Of a stretch of DNA of 34,665 nt, positions 24,198 to 31,772 are shown piece after piece. Under the pieces are notes generated by a model that was given only the letters and a program-made list of their open reading frames with translations, searched no databases and was not told the DNA's origin. The position numbers were made by a program, and so were the translations under genes. How positions within the stretch are numbered: position 1 is the first letter of the stretch; each line of letters opens with the position of its first letter. The DNA comes from Bacillota bacterium (lineage in GTDB: Bacteria; Bacillota; Limnochordia; Darwinibacteriales; Darwinibacteriaceae). The stretch lies in the NCBI GenBank assembly GCA_012518645.1, contig JAAYRS010000013.1, forward strand, positions 1 through 34,665, in the 5' to 3' direction.

Positions 24198-24213
24198 CAC
24201 TGCCTAGGCAGTG
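24198..24213. repeat. Perfect 16-bp palindrome before pilA
   Basis: CACTGCCTAGGCAGTG lies directly after the stop of the small ORF and about 35 nt upstream of the pilA start. It could be an RNA processing hairpin, or an operator for a local pilA promoter; the AT-rich flank (AATAATAATCTAAATAG) is compatible with either. Confidence 0.4.
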
Positions 24214-24525
24214 TTAGAAGACAAACTGTACTTTAAATCCTAATTTTGGTTTTTTGGGTTCTCTTTCTATGCGCCACAAAAGGTGCGGTTCCAGTTTAGT
24301 GTCTTTGATCCGAATAGGTACCCCTAGGGCGAATTGGGGCTGCCATTCCTTGTTAGAAAGAAGATCAAGCTGGAGCCTGTTTTGAAGCAGGCCTAGGGAA
24401 TACTGCATGTATCCGGTTAAACCGAAATGCCGGCCATGATTAAAGATTAGGCCTCCTAAGCCCCCTTCCCAATTGTGGGCCTGGACACAGACACCTCCTG
24501 CTAAGCGTTCTTTTTGCATCTCCAC
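24214..24525 (-). CDS. Small beta-rich protein after pilQ (possible frameshift extension of the secretin)
   Basis: 103 residues from GTG 24525 (AAGG 7 nt upstream, no strong site). No signal peptide or hydrophobic helix. It consists of alternating-residue strands (GGLGGLIFN, FGLTGYMQYSLGLL, FALGVPIRI) and ends in the aromatic FKVQFVF, as outer-membrane barrel proteins often do. I do not recognise a family. Oddity: its frame stays open upstream to 24600, overlapping the 3' end of pilQ in the -1 frame, and the intervening residues (EPEYTQGYW) also look protein-like. It may be translated by a -1 slip at the pilQ T7 run, or the two may be one gene split by a homopolymer error. Confidence 0.55.
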   Translation of the reverse strand: MEMQKERLAGGVCVQAHNWEGGLGGLIFNHGRHFGLTGYMQYSLGLLQNRLQLDLLSNKEWQPQFALGVPIRIKDTKLEPHLLWRIEREPKKPKLGFKVQFVF

Positions 24526-24575
24526 CCAGTAACCTTGAGTATATTCCGGCTCTTGGCCGGGGTTAGCTTTGGGGG

Positions 24576-26177
24576 TTACTGGGCCGGGGTAAAAAAACCT
24601 TCATCTACAATTCCCTTTTCTTCATCCACAATCTTGGGGATTAAGAAAATAGTCATTTCTGTTTGGGTCCTCTTGGTCTCTTTCCACTGGAAAAGCTTCC
24701 CTAAAATGGGCAATTGGGATAGGAACGGAATCCTGGAAATGTTCTCATCTTCCTGTTCCTGCAGCAAGCCTCCTAAAATAATGGGCTGGCCGTCCTTAAC
24801 CCTAATGTTAGTTTCCACTTCCCTCGTCCTGACCTGAGGGTATTGGCTTTCTGTTTTCCAAATAAAGGTGCTTACTTCCGGTTTAACCAAAATCGTTATA
24901 TATCGGTCTTCGGAAATCCTCGGGGTAACTTTAAGATTAATCCCTGCTTCCAGGGTCTCAATCCTTTGATTGCCCTCTTCATCTTTAAGGATAACAGGCA
25001 CCTTATCGCCTACGAAAATACTGGCTTCCCGGCCGCTTAAGGTCGCAATTTTAGGGTTGGCCAAAAGTTTGGCTTCGCCCTTTTCTTCTAAGATTTTCAG
25101 GGCTAAAATCAGCTCCCAGGGCTCCCAGTTCAGTTCGAAAAAGACCGGGGCGTCACCGCCTGAAAAAGAAGGTGTTCCTGTGAGATCAATGCCTAAATTG
25201 CGCATGGCGTCAGTAGACATTTCCTGCACCCAGAGCTCCAAAACCACCTGGGGCAGGGGTTGATCGAAATCTGCCAGGAAGAGATCAATCTCCGCCAGCT
25301 GCAGATCCGTCCCCCGCACAATAATGCTCTTTCTTTCCTTATCTATTTTAATACTCTCTTCCGGGATTAAAGAAGCAAGGGCCTCAGCCGCTGTTTCCGG
25401 CTGGGCATAATTTAGCCCGTAAACTTTAATCCTTTCCCCTCTTTGCTCCTGCAGATCCCCCACAAGTAAAGAATGGGCGCCCATCTCCACCTGGAGAGGT
25501 ACTAATTGTTGAATTTGTTTAATTACTTCCAGAGGATCTCCGTTTTTTAGATCCAAGTAAAGCCGTTTTGTTTCTAAGGAAGGATCGGCAATTAAATCTA
25601 AACCCAGTTCCGCACTGAGATCTTTAAAAACTTCAAGCAGTGAACTATCTTTTTTTGGAACCGCTGTTGCCGCCAAGGATCGGTCCAAAGTTTGAATCAA
25701 TTCTTCCGCTTGATCTAAAGTTTTTTCGGAACCTTGCAGTACAACCAGATTCCCCTCCGGCAGGATATAAACATCGCCTGCCGGCATAATCAAGGCTAAG
25801 GCCTCTAGGGCTTCTTGAGCAGGAATCAGCTCCGTTTGAACATAGCGGACATTTTTTTCCTTTATGCCCTGCAAGCGTTCTTCGCTGGCTACCAGCAGGG
25901 TCTTCCCTTCCAAACGGTAAGTATGGCCTCCATGCTGGGAGATAAGATCTAAGGCCTCATCCCACGAGACTTCTTTTAATTGAAAACTGGCCCGGCCCTG
26001 CACTGAAGAATCCACTAAAACATTTAAACCGGCGCTTTCCCCTAAAAGCTGGTAAATTTCCTTATATTCGGCCTGATCAAAAAGTAAATCCAATTCCTGG
26101 GCAAAACCGACTGTGCTGATTAGAAACCAGGCCAGGACGATACTAGTTAGTGCTAACCATTTCTTTCGCCTGGTCAT
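24576..26177 (-). CDS. pilQ: Type IV pilus secretin PilQ
   Basis: 533 residues from ATG 26177 (GGGAGGTGA upstream; the ORF track adds one codon). Signal peptide (about 1-28), N0/STN domain (about 30-100), N1, then a second STN-like plus N1-like pair (about 170-310), and a complete C-terminal secretin domain (about 315-515: LANPKIATLSGREASIFVGDKVP, LKVTPRISEDRYI, the conserved PIILGGLLQE and closing IPFLSQLPILGKLF). Secretins form the multimeric outer-membrane gate through which pili pass, so this protein implies an outer membrane or an analogous barrier. It follows the N0/N1/PilP-like gene directly. A T7 run lies close to its stop codon. Confidence 0.93.
   Translation of the reverse strand: MTRRKKWLALTSIVLAWFLISTVGFAQELDLLFDQAEYKEIYQLLGESAGLNVLVDSSVQGRASFQLKEVSWDEALDLISQHGGHTYRLEGKTLLVASEERLQGIKEKNVRYVQTELIPAQEALEALALIMPAGDVYILPEGNLVVLQGSEKTLDQAEELIQTLDRSLAATAVPKKDSSLLEVFKDLSAELGLDLIADPSLETKRLYLDLKNGDPLEVIKQIQQLVPLQVEMGAHSLLVGDLQEQRGERIKVYGLNYAQPETAAEALASLIPEESIKIDKERKSIIVRGTDLQLAEIDLFLADFDQPLPQVVLELWVQEMSTDAMRNLGIDLTGTPSFSGGDAPVFFELNWEPWELILALKILEEKGEAKLLANPKIATLSGREASIFVGDKVPVILKDEEGNQRIETLEAGINLKVTPRISEDRYITILVKPEVSTFIWKTESQYPQVRTREVETNIRVKDGQPIILGGLLQEQEDENISRIPFLSQLPILGKLFQWKETKRTQTEMTIFLIPKIVDEEKGIVDEGFFTPAQ
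24591..24597 (-). other. T7 slippery run near the pilQ stop
   Basis: In the pilQ frame the codons read GGT TTT TTT ACC, which contains a T TTT TTT heptamer of the X XXY YYZ type. The -1 frame has a TGA just upstream (24603-24601) and then stays open to 24214. The zero-frame stop (24578-24576) is only 12 nt downstream. A CCGGC/GCCGG hairpin follows about 30-45 nt later. Confidence 0.5.
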
Positions 26178-26181
26178 CAAG

Positions 26182-27102
26182 TCACCTCCCCATCCTGACC
26201 GTAAAGACCCGGTCGTTTTGTTTGAATTCTACGCTGCGTTCCAAAACAGCTGTTAACTCCCAACCGTGAAAGGAATCCCCCAGCTCCAAAAGTTCAGTAG
26301 AACCTTCATATTCGATTAGGGCCAGGTTTTCTATTCCGGTTTTAAGCAGTCCCTTCAGCACAAAGTTAGGCAAGTCCTCCGCTTGGACCAGTTCTAAAAC
26401 CTGTAGCCACTCTTGGCTGGTGGTCACGCCAATAATACTTTGTGCTGCTTGATCCCAGGCCAGCTCCCTCTGGGGCAAAAGCCTCTGGGCCATCTCTAAA
26501 ATTGCTGGGCCGCGGCCGTAAAGGACGGCCGCGCTGCGGGTGGATAATTCCCGCCCGGTTTCTGCCGGTTGATCGCTGACAACCTGCGCCGATGTTTCTT
26601 GATCGTACTGCTTAACCACTGCTTGGGCCAACTCCAAATCGGCGCTGAAACCAAAGAGCACTAAAAGCCCCCGTTCCCCATCTACATAGCTTTTAACAGC
26701 CGGCACAGTCAAAGAGACCAGCCGCTGGGCTTCTTCCACTTCCACGTGCCTAATGGGAACAAAAACAAAATCCTCGCTTCCGAAGGCCGTTTTTAAACGT
26801 TCGCTGCTGCCTACCACTAAAGTGGTGCCCACCACTTCATAACGGTAACCCGTTGTTTTTGTGACCAGATCCAAGGCTTCTTTTACCGTTAGGTTGTTAA
26901 GAACAAAACTAACCTGGCCTGTCACGGAAGGATCCACTAAAACATTATAACCGCCGATCTGGCCCAAAAGGCGGAAAACGTCTGTTAAAGGGGCCTCCTT
27001 AAACTCCATGTTCACCACCTCTTCGGCCCGGGCCGGGGTGAATACTGCACCTAAGATCAAGACGATACTAACCGCTAAGGTCAAACGCCCCCATAACCTC
27101 AT
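26182..27102 (-). CDS. Secretin-like N0/N1 protein with C-terminal PilP-like domain
   Basis: 306 residues: signal peptide (about 1-26), N0/STN domain (VVNMEFKEAPLTDVFRLLGQ onward, about 30-105), N1-like domain (about 110-170), then a C-terminal region of about 60 residues (LKGLLKTGIENLALIEYEG, DSFHGWELTAVLE, ending VFTVRMGR) that reads like the HR domain of PilP/GspC. There is no secretin channel domain. It probably forms a periplasmic ring that bridges the inner-membrane PilMNO complex to PilQ. The gene order, between PilO and PilQ, is where pilP normally sits, which supports this. The unusual domain mix is not one I recognise as a named protein. Confidence 0.7.
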   Translation of the reverse strand: MRLWGRLTLAVSIVLILGAVFTPARAEEVVNMEFKEAPLTDVFRLLGQIGGYNVLVDPSVTGQVSFVLNNLTVKEALDLVTKTTGYRYEVVGTTLVVGSSERLKTAFGSEDFVFVPIRHVEVEEAQRLVSLTVPAVKSYVDGERGLLVLFGFSADLELAQAVVKQYDQETSAQVVSDQPAETGRELSTRSAAVLYGRGPAILEMAQRLLPQRELAWDQAAQSIIGVTTSQEWLQVLELVQAEDLPNFVLKGLLKTGIENLALIEYEGSTELLELGDSFHGWELTAVLERSVEFKQNDRVFTVRMGR

Positions 27103-27106
27103 TTGA

Positions 27107-27946
27107 TCACCTTCCTATTGATAATTTAATCTCGACACCGTCTACATCAAGCCAAACCCCAGCGGTGGTAATTTTAGTTACCACTGCTTCTTCTAAACGT
27201 TGACCTTCTTCGATCCAGCCTTCTTTTTCAATCAGAGCGGTGCAGGTCCCGGAAGCCTCCACTATACCTAAGACCTTAATCTTACCCTGCAGGTACTCTC
27301 GAACCACCTGAAAAGGGAGCCCAAAGGATTCCATCTCTAAACCGGCATAATTTGTTTTAACCGGTTGAGGCGCCTGCCAAATAGAATCAGCAGGGCTTTC
27401 CACCAAAAAGATTTCCAAATCGGCGTAAATCTCAATTTTAAATTGGCCCATCCCCGCCGATTTTAAGTAAATATCGGTAATGTTGAGTGTGGGAAACAAA
27501 TGCTGCATTTGCAGTGCAAAGGCAAAAGCGGCTTGATCCCCGCCCGCTTCTAAAACCAGGGGAATGGTGCCCGGGACATTGCGGGCCTCCAATCTAATCG
27601 GTACGTGATCTAAGGCTTCCAATTCTAAGTTGTAGACCGCAGCCAATTCCGTTAAGGTTTGGAGCACTCTGGCCAAATCGTACTGCGTGGGCACCTGCTC
27701 TTTAACTCGGGCTACCTGTGCTTCTAAATCTTTTTTCCGGGATTCCAATTGAGGTTCTTCCGCCACGAGGCGCTCTAAGTTTCCCTGGCCTTGAAGCACC
27801 TCTTTAATCTGTGCTTCCAGGCGCAGCCCTTCATTCTCGGCCGGTAAAAACTTGAGAAGTAAAATCATGATGGCGGCTAAATAAATGACGGCCATGGGAA
27901 GAAGCCTGGATAAAAGTTTCTTAAAATCAATCCCTTCCTTATTCAC
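27107..27946 (-). CDS. pilO: PilO with fused PilP-like C-terminal domain
   Basis: 279 residues, longer than the roughly 180-210 of ordinary PilO. Residues 1-35: cytoplasmic tail and one TM helix. Residues 40-85: coiled coil. Residues 90-185: ferredoxin-like PilO core (VPTQYDLARVLQTLTELA, FAFALQMQHLFPTL). Residues of about 205-279 (GKIKVLGIVEASGTCTALIE, GVWLDVDGVEIKLSIGR) resemble the PilP homology region. So PilO and PilP functions may be joined. GTG start; the gene overlaps the end of pilN by 8 nt. It acts in the inner-membrane alignment complex. Confidence 0.8.
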   Translation of the reverse strand: MNKEGIDFKKLLSRLLPMAVIYLAAIMILLLKFLPAENEGLRLEAQIKEVLQGQGNLERLVAEEPQLESRKKDLEAQVARVKEQVPTQYDLARVLQTLTELAAVYNLELEALDHVPIRLEARNVPGTIPLVLEAGGDQAAFAFALQMQHLFPTLNITDIYLKSAGMGQFKIEIYADLEIFLVESPADSIWQAPQPVKTNYAGLEMESFGLPFQVVREYLQGKIKVLGIVEASGTCTALIEKEGWIEEGQRLEEAVVTKITTAGVWLDVDGVEIKLSIGR

Positions 27947-28469
27947 GAGCCCCCAGCCCCCTTATTTCAATTTTAAAGGTCAGGAAATCCGTTCCCTCAA
28001 TCTGCTGCATAGCACTTACTAAAGCTTGTTCGGAATGATCGTTTAAATAGTTTAAGTATTGGGATAAGCCCACTCTTTCCCCGCTATAGCCTACTAAATC
28101 TATCTTGTTTTGATCCCAAGCGATGGTTTCAATCCAGACCTGGGAAAAAGAGTGCTGAGTTAAAATGGGGATTAGACTTATTTTTTCTTCCCTGCCCAGA
28201 AAGCCGCGGTATACTTCTTCTTCCAGCTCTAAAGAAGCAATAATGTTTTTTAGGCTGTTTACCTGTTGGGCCTGTCCAACCAAGCGGTCTTCATAAGCTA
28301 AGGCTTTTTCGTGTTCTTGGCGCAGTCTCTCCAATTTTTCGGTGCTAAGCCAGGAAAAAACCAAGGCCGCGGCCAAAAAAAGAATCCCGATTAAACTAAC
28401 CACAAACTCCCAGCGGATTGCGGAAGGTTTTAAGGGCCGTTCTTCCGGCGGCAATAGATTAATCCTCAC
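27939..28469 (-). CDS. pilN: Type IV pilus assembly protein PilN
   Basis: 176 residues. The N-terminal MRINLLPPEERP is the conserved PilN motif (INLLP) that docks on PilM in the cytoplasm. One TM helix (about 25-45), a coiled coil and a C-terminal ferredoxin-like domain follow. The start codon overlaps the pilM stop (ATGA), indicating translational coupling. Partner of PilO in the periplasmic space. Confidence 0.92.
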   Translation of the reverse strand: MRINLLPPEERPLKPSAIRWEFVVSLIGILFLAAALVFSWLSTEKLERLRQEHEKALAYEDRLVGQAQQVNSLKNIIASLELEEEVYRGFLGREEKISLIPILTQHSFSQVWIETIAWDQNKIDLVGYSGERVGLSQYLNYLNDHSEQALVSAMQQIEGTDFLTFKIEIRGLGARE

Positions 28470-29497
28470 TTCTCATACCCCCTCAAAGCTAAGGCCAAAG
28501 CGGAAGCATAAGCCGCCCCGCTGCGGGGCTCAGCTAGACTAGGCGCCCAGCGGACAATTTCCAAAGAATCCAAGGATTTGATGGTTAGATCTACCTCTTC
28601 CTGTAAAAGCCGGCCCAGCCCCTTTAAATTCCCTAGGCTTCCCAATAAAAGCACTTCATCCAAGATCTCCCTGAAGCTGGAAGCCCGTTCTTGGGCCCGT
28701 AAAAAATCCAATGTTTGTAAAATAGCGGCTACAAATTGCCTAGTAACAGCTCTAAGAGCACTTTTACTCCCCGTCCCTTCTAATAAGAGATGGTCAATAT
28801 CTTTAGTAGCGCAAAGTTCCTCCGCTTCCCGGGAAGAGCACTGAAAGGCTTGCTCCAACCCCTGCCGGAATTGAGTTGCCCCGGACGGGATAACCCGGTA
28901 GACTTTAAAAGCACCGTCCAGCTCACAATAAATGGTGGTGTAATTCTCCCCTATTTCCACATAGGCGCGTCTTTTGTTTTCTAAGACCAGTTTGGGCCAA
29001 TTAAAAGCAGGAAGATCCACCACCTCCGCCGCCAGCCCCACTGTCTTGAAAGCCCGCAGATAAGGCGCAAGCAGACTGCGCCTGCAGGCGACTAAAACTA
29101 TTTCCAAATCGGCTGCAGTCCTTTTATTGATATAGTAATCGTAGGCAACTTCTTTTTCGGACTGAATTGGAAAGTTTACCAAATCGGGAAGCTCGAACTC
29201 TAGGGCCCGTTCCAGTTCGCGTTCACTCATCTGCGGAAGACGGTGTGTTTTTACTGTTAAGGCCGCCCCCCCTAAACCTAGGACTACACTTTTAGCCGTA
29301 AATTTGTTTTCCTTCAGCAAGCCTTTCAGCTCAGTTTCTAAAACCCGACTTTCCTTGACCTCTCCTTCCAGGATAGTGCCTGGAGGCAGTATCTTCTTCC
29401 CCAAAGCCGTTACCATTTTAGACCTGCCTCTGCGGATCATCTCCACTGCTTTGATCCGTTTATCATCAAAATCCAGCCCAAGAACTTTTCTGGCCAA
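28466..29497 (-). CDS. pilM: Type IV pilus assembly protein PilM
   Basis: About 343 residues, actin-like ATPase fold. The first strand LGLDFDDKRIKAVEM (phosphate-1 equivalent) and later VLLLGSLGNLKGL (adenosine-binding region) fit PilM/FtsA relatives. A cytoplasmic ring component that binds the PilN tail and links it to the motor. The start is ambiguous: TTG 29503 sits directly against AAGGGGGAG, so I prefer TTG 29497, spaced 6 nt. It lies just after pilC and overlaps pilN by 4 nt. Confidence 0.9.
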   Translation of the reverse strand: MARKVLGLDFDDKRIKAVEMIRRGRSKMVTALGKKILPPGTILEGEVKESRVLETELKGLLKENKFTAKSVVLGLGGAALTVKTHRLPQMSERELERALEFELPDLVNFPIQSEKEVAYDYYINKRTAADLEIVLVACRRSLLAPYLRAFKTVGLAAEVVDLPAFNWPKLVLENKRRAYVEIGENYTTIYCELDGAFKVYRVIPSGATQFRQGLEQAFQCSSREAEELCATKDIDHLLLEGTGSKSALRAVTRQFVAAILQTLDFLRAQERASSFREILDEVLLLGSLGNLKGLGRLLQEEVDLTIKSLDSLEIVRWAPSLAEPRSGAAYASALALALRGYEK

Positions 29498-29510
29498 CCC
29501 CAACTCCCCC

Positions 29511-30713
29511 TTATATTGCCGTGACCATTTCCATCATCGGTAAATAAACCGAAATTAAAATAAATAAGACAACTATTGCTAACAGCAGCATGATTACAGG
29601 TTCCAAAACCTTAGTAAAACTGGCCACCGCAAAATTAACCTCCCGATCATAGTAGTCTGCTAGCTGAACCAAGACTGTTTCCAAATTACCGGTTTCTTCA
29701 CCTACTGCAACCATTTGAATCAGCATATTGGGGAAGACTTTATGTTCCGCTAAAGGGGTGCTAATGCCTTGGCCGCGTTCAACACCTGCAGCCGCTTCTT
29801 GGACCGCCTTCTTGACTACACTGTTATCCATCAGCCTTTCTAGAATCTGAAGGGTCGGGATCATGGCAATGCCGCTGCTTAAAAGCAGGCTCAAGGTCCG
29901 GCAAAAGCGAGAGAAGATAACCATCTTCTGCATTTCGCCCAACGCAGGCAAAGCTAAAAGAAAATAATCTTTTAAAAAACGGCCTTGCTTGGTTCTAAGA
30001 TAGGCCCTCAATCCCAAAATAATTGCCGTGCAAGCGGCAAAAACCACGTACCAGTAGTCTGTAAACCAATCTTTAACGTTCAAGACCTTTACAGTCAAAG
30101 CGGGTGTTTCCACTCCAAGGCCAGCAAAGTTCTTTACCAATAAAGGCAAAACTACAAATAAAAGCACAATGACCATTAGTAAAGAAACCGCCGTTATAAT
30201 CCCCGGGTACATCAAGGCTTCCGATAGTTTTTTGCGCAGTTCATCTTCACGTTCATAATATAGAGCTAAACGCTCCAGTACCTCCGGGAGCGCACCGGCT
30301 GTTTCCCCCGCCTCCACCAGGTAAATAAAAACGTGGGGGAAAACACGGCGATGCCTTTCTAAAGCTTTGGTAAAAGCCGTACCGCTGGCCACTTCCAGCC
30401 TGATTTCTTCCAGTACTTCAGCAAAAGCGGGATTGACGGCCTGCCCCTCTAACAGCTCCAGGCTTTCAACTAAGGTCAGCCCCGTCCCTAACATAATGGC
30501 GAACTGCCGGCAGAAAAGGGCTAAATTCTTGGCCTTAAGCCTAATCCTGCGTTGAAAACCGAAGGGTGCCGGCCTAACCGCTTCTTTCAGAGAGGTTATG
30601 TAATATCCTTCTCGGCGCAGCTTGGTTGCGGCAACTTCTTCATTCTCCGCCTTCAAAAAGCCCTGCACTCGCCGGCCGCTTCTGGTTCTCCCTTCGTAAG
30701 CAAAATTTTTCAT
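29511..30713 (-). CDS. pilC: Type IV pilus inner-membrane platform PilC
   Basis: 400 residues with two tandem T2SSF domains. The first has FCRQFAIMLGTGLTLVESLELL, the second FSRFCRTLSLLLSSGIAMIPTLQIL, each followed by a TM region, and the C-terminus is the usual terminal TM segment (LEPVIMLLLAIVVLFILISVYLP). It anchors the PilB and PilT motors and transmits rotation or extraction of pilins. GGAGGGG lies upstream of the ATG. Confidence 0.95.
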   Translation of the reverse strand: MKNFAYEGRTRSGRRVQGFLKAENEEVAATKLRREGYYITSLKEAVRPAPFGFQRRIRLKAKNLALFCRQFAIMLGTGLTLVESLELLEGQAVNPAFAEVLEEIRLEVASGTAFTKALERHRRVFPHVFIYLVEAGETAGALPEVLERLALYYEREDELRKKLSEALMYPGIITAVSLLMVIVLLFVVLPLLVKNFAGLGVETPALTVKVLNVKDWFTDYWYVVFAACTAIILGLRAYLRTKQGRFLKDYFLLALPALGEMQKMVIFSRFCRTLSLLLSSGIAMIPTLQILERLMDNSVVKKAVQEAAAGVERGQGISTPLAEHKVFPNMLIQMVAVGEETGNLETVLVQLADYYDREVNFAVASFTKVLEPVIMLLLAIVVLFILISVYLPMMEMVTAI

Positions 30714-30731
30714 TACCGACCCCTCCCGGAC

Positions 30732-31772
30732 TTAATAGAGAGAAGTGAAAAAATTGGAAGCAGGATCCACCAAATCCTTTCGCCTCAGCTCTTCAAAGGA
30801 AGCTTTCATGGTCTGCATCCCAAAACGGGCGCCCGTTTCGATCATGGAAGGGATTTGGTGGATCTTTTCTTCCCTGATCATATTGCGGATAGCCGGTGTA
30901 CCCAGCATCACTTCAACTGCGGGCACCATGCCCAGGCCCCGTTTTTCCGGGAGAAGCTGCTGGGAAATAACCCCTTCCAAGACAGAACTTAATTGAACCC
31001 TGATTTGCTGTTGATTATCGGGAGGAAAAGCATCGATGATGCGATCGATTGTCTTGGCCGCCCCCCTGGTATGAAGGGTGGATAAAACTAAATGCCCTGT
31101 CTCCGCTGCAGTTAGGGCTGTTGCAATTGTTTCCAAATCCCGCATTTCTCCCAATAAGATTACATCCGGATCGGCCCGCAGGGCGGAGCGGAGCCCGCTG
31201 GCGAAAGATTTCGTATCAGAGCCGATTTCCCTCTGGTTAATTAAGCAATTTTTATGCGAATGCAGATACTCTATGGGATCTTCTAAGGTGATCACCACAC
31301 CTTTCCGTTCTCGGTTAATTAGCTCAATCATTGAGGCCAGGGTTGTAGATTTACCGCTGCCTGTCGGCCCGGTTACCAAAACCAGGCCGTCCCGGAGTTG
31401 GCAGAGATCGTGAAGGATCTCCGGCAAACCCAAATCCTGGAAAGACTGGATCCTGGAATTGATTACCCGCACAGCCATGGAAAGGGAACCGCGCTGGTGA
31501 TAAACACTGCAGCGAAAACGGCCTAAACCCCTTACTCCGTAGGAAAAATCCACTTCGCCGGCTGCTTTCAGAACTTGGAGGCGTTCCTCTGTAAAAAGAG
31601 GGTTAACCAGCTGCCTAACGAGCATAGGTGTTAAAGCCTCAAACCCTTGAATCGCCCGGACAGAACCAAAAATTCTTAAAACCGGGGGCATTCCCGCCGT
31701 TAGATGTAGGTCCGATGCTTGTTGATCGACAGCAATCTCCATTAATTGATGGAGATCGTCCACTGCTTTCAT
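30732..31772 (-). CDS. pilT: Pilus retraction ATPase PilT
   Basis: 346-residue hexameric ATPase that depolymerises pili and drives twitching. Walker A GPTGSGKSTTLAS, Asp box (ITLEDPIEYLH), Walker B LRADPDVILLGEMRD and His box TGHLVLSTLHT are all intact. The N-terminal DLHLTAGMPPVLRIFG is the PilT hallmark. The PilT-type AIRNMIREEKIHQIPSMIE follows near the C-terminus. ATGA overlap with pilB. Confidence 0.95.
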   Translation of the reverse strand: MKAVDDLHQLMEIAVDQQASDLHLTAGMPPVLRIFGSVRAIQGFEALTPMLVRQLVNPLFTEERLQVLKAAGEVDFSYGVRGLGRFRCSVYHQRGSLSMAVRVINSRIQSFQDLGLPEILHDLCQLRDGLVLVTGPTGSGKSTTLASMIELINRERKGVVITLEDPIEYLHSHKNCLINQREIGSDTKSFASGLRSALRADPDVILLGEMRDLETIATALTAAETGHLVLSTLHTRGAAKTIDRIIDAFPPDNQQQIRVQLSSVLEGVISQQLLPEKRGLGMVPAVEVMLGTPAIRNMIREEKIHQIPSMIETGARFGMQTMKASFEELRRKDLVDPASNFFTSLY

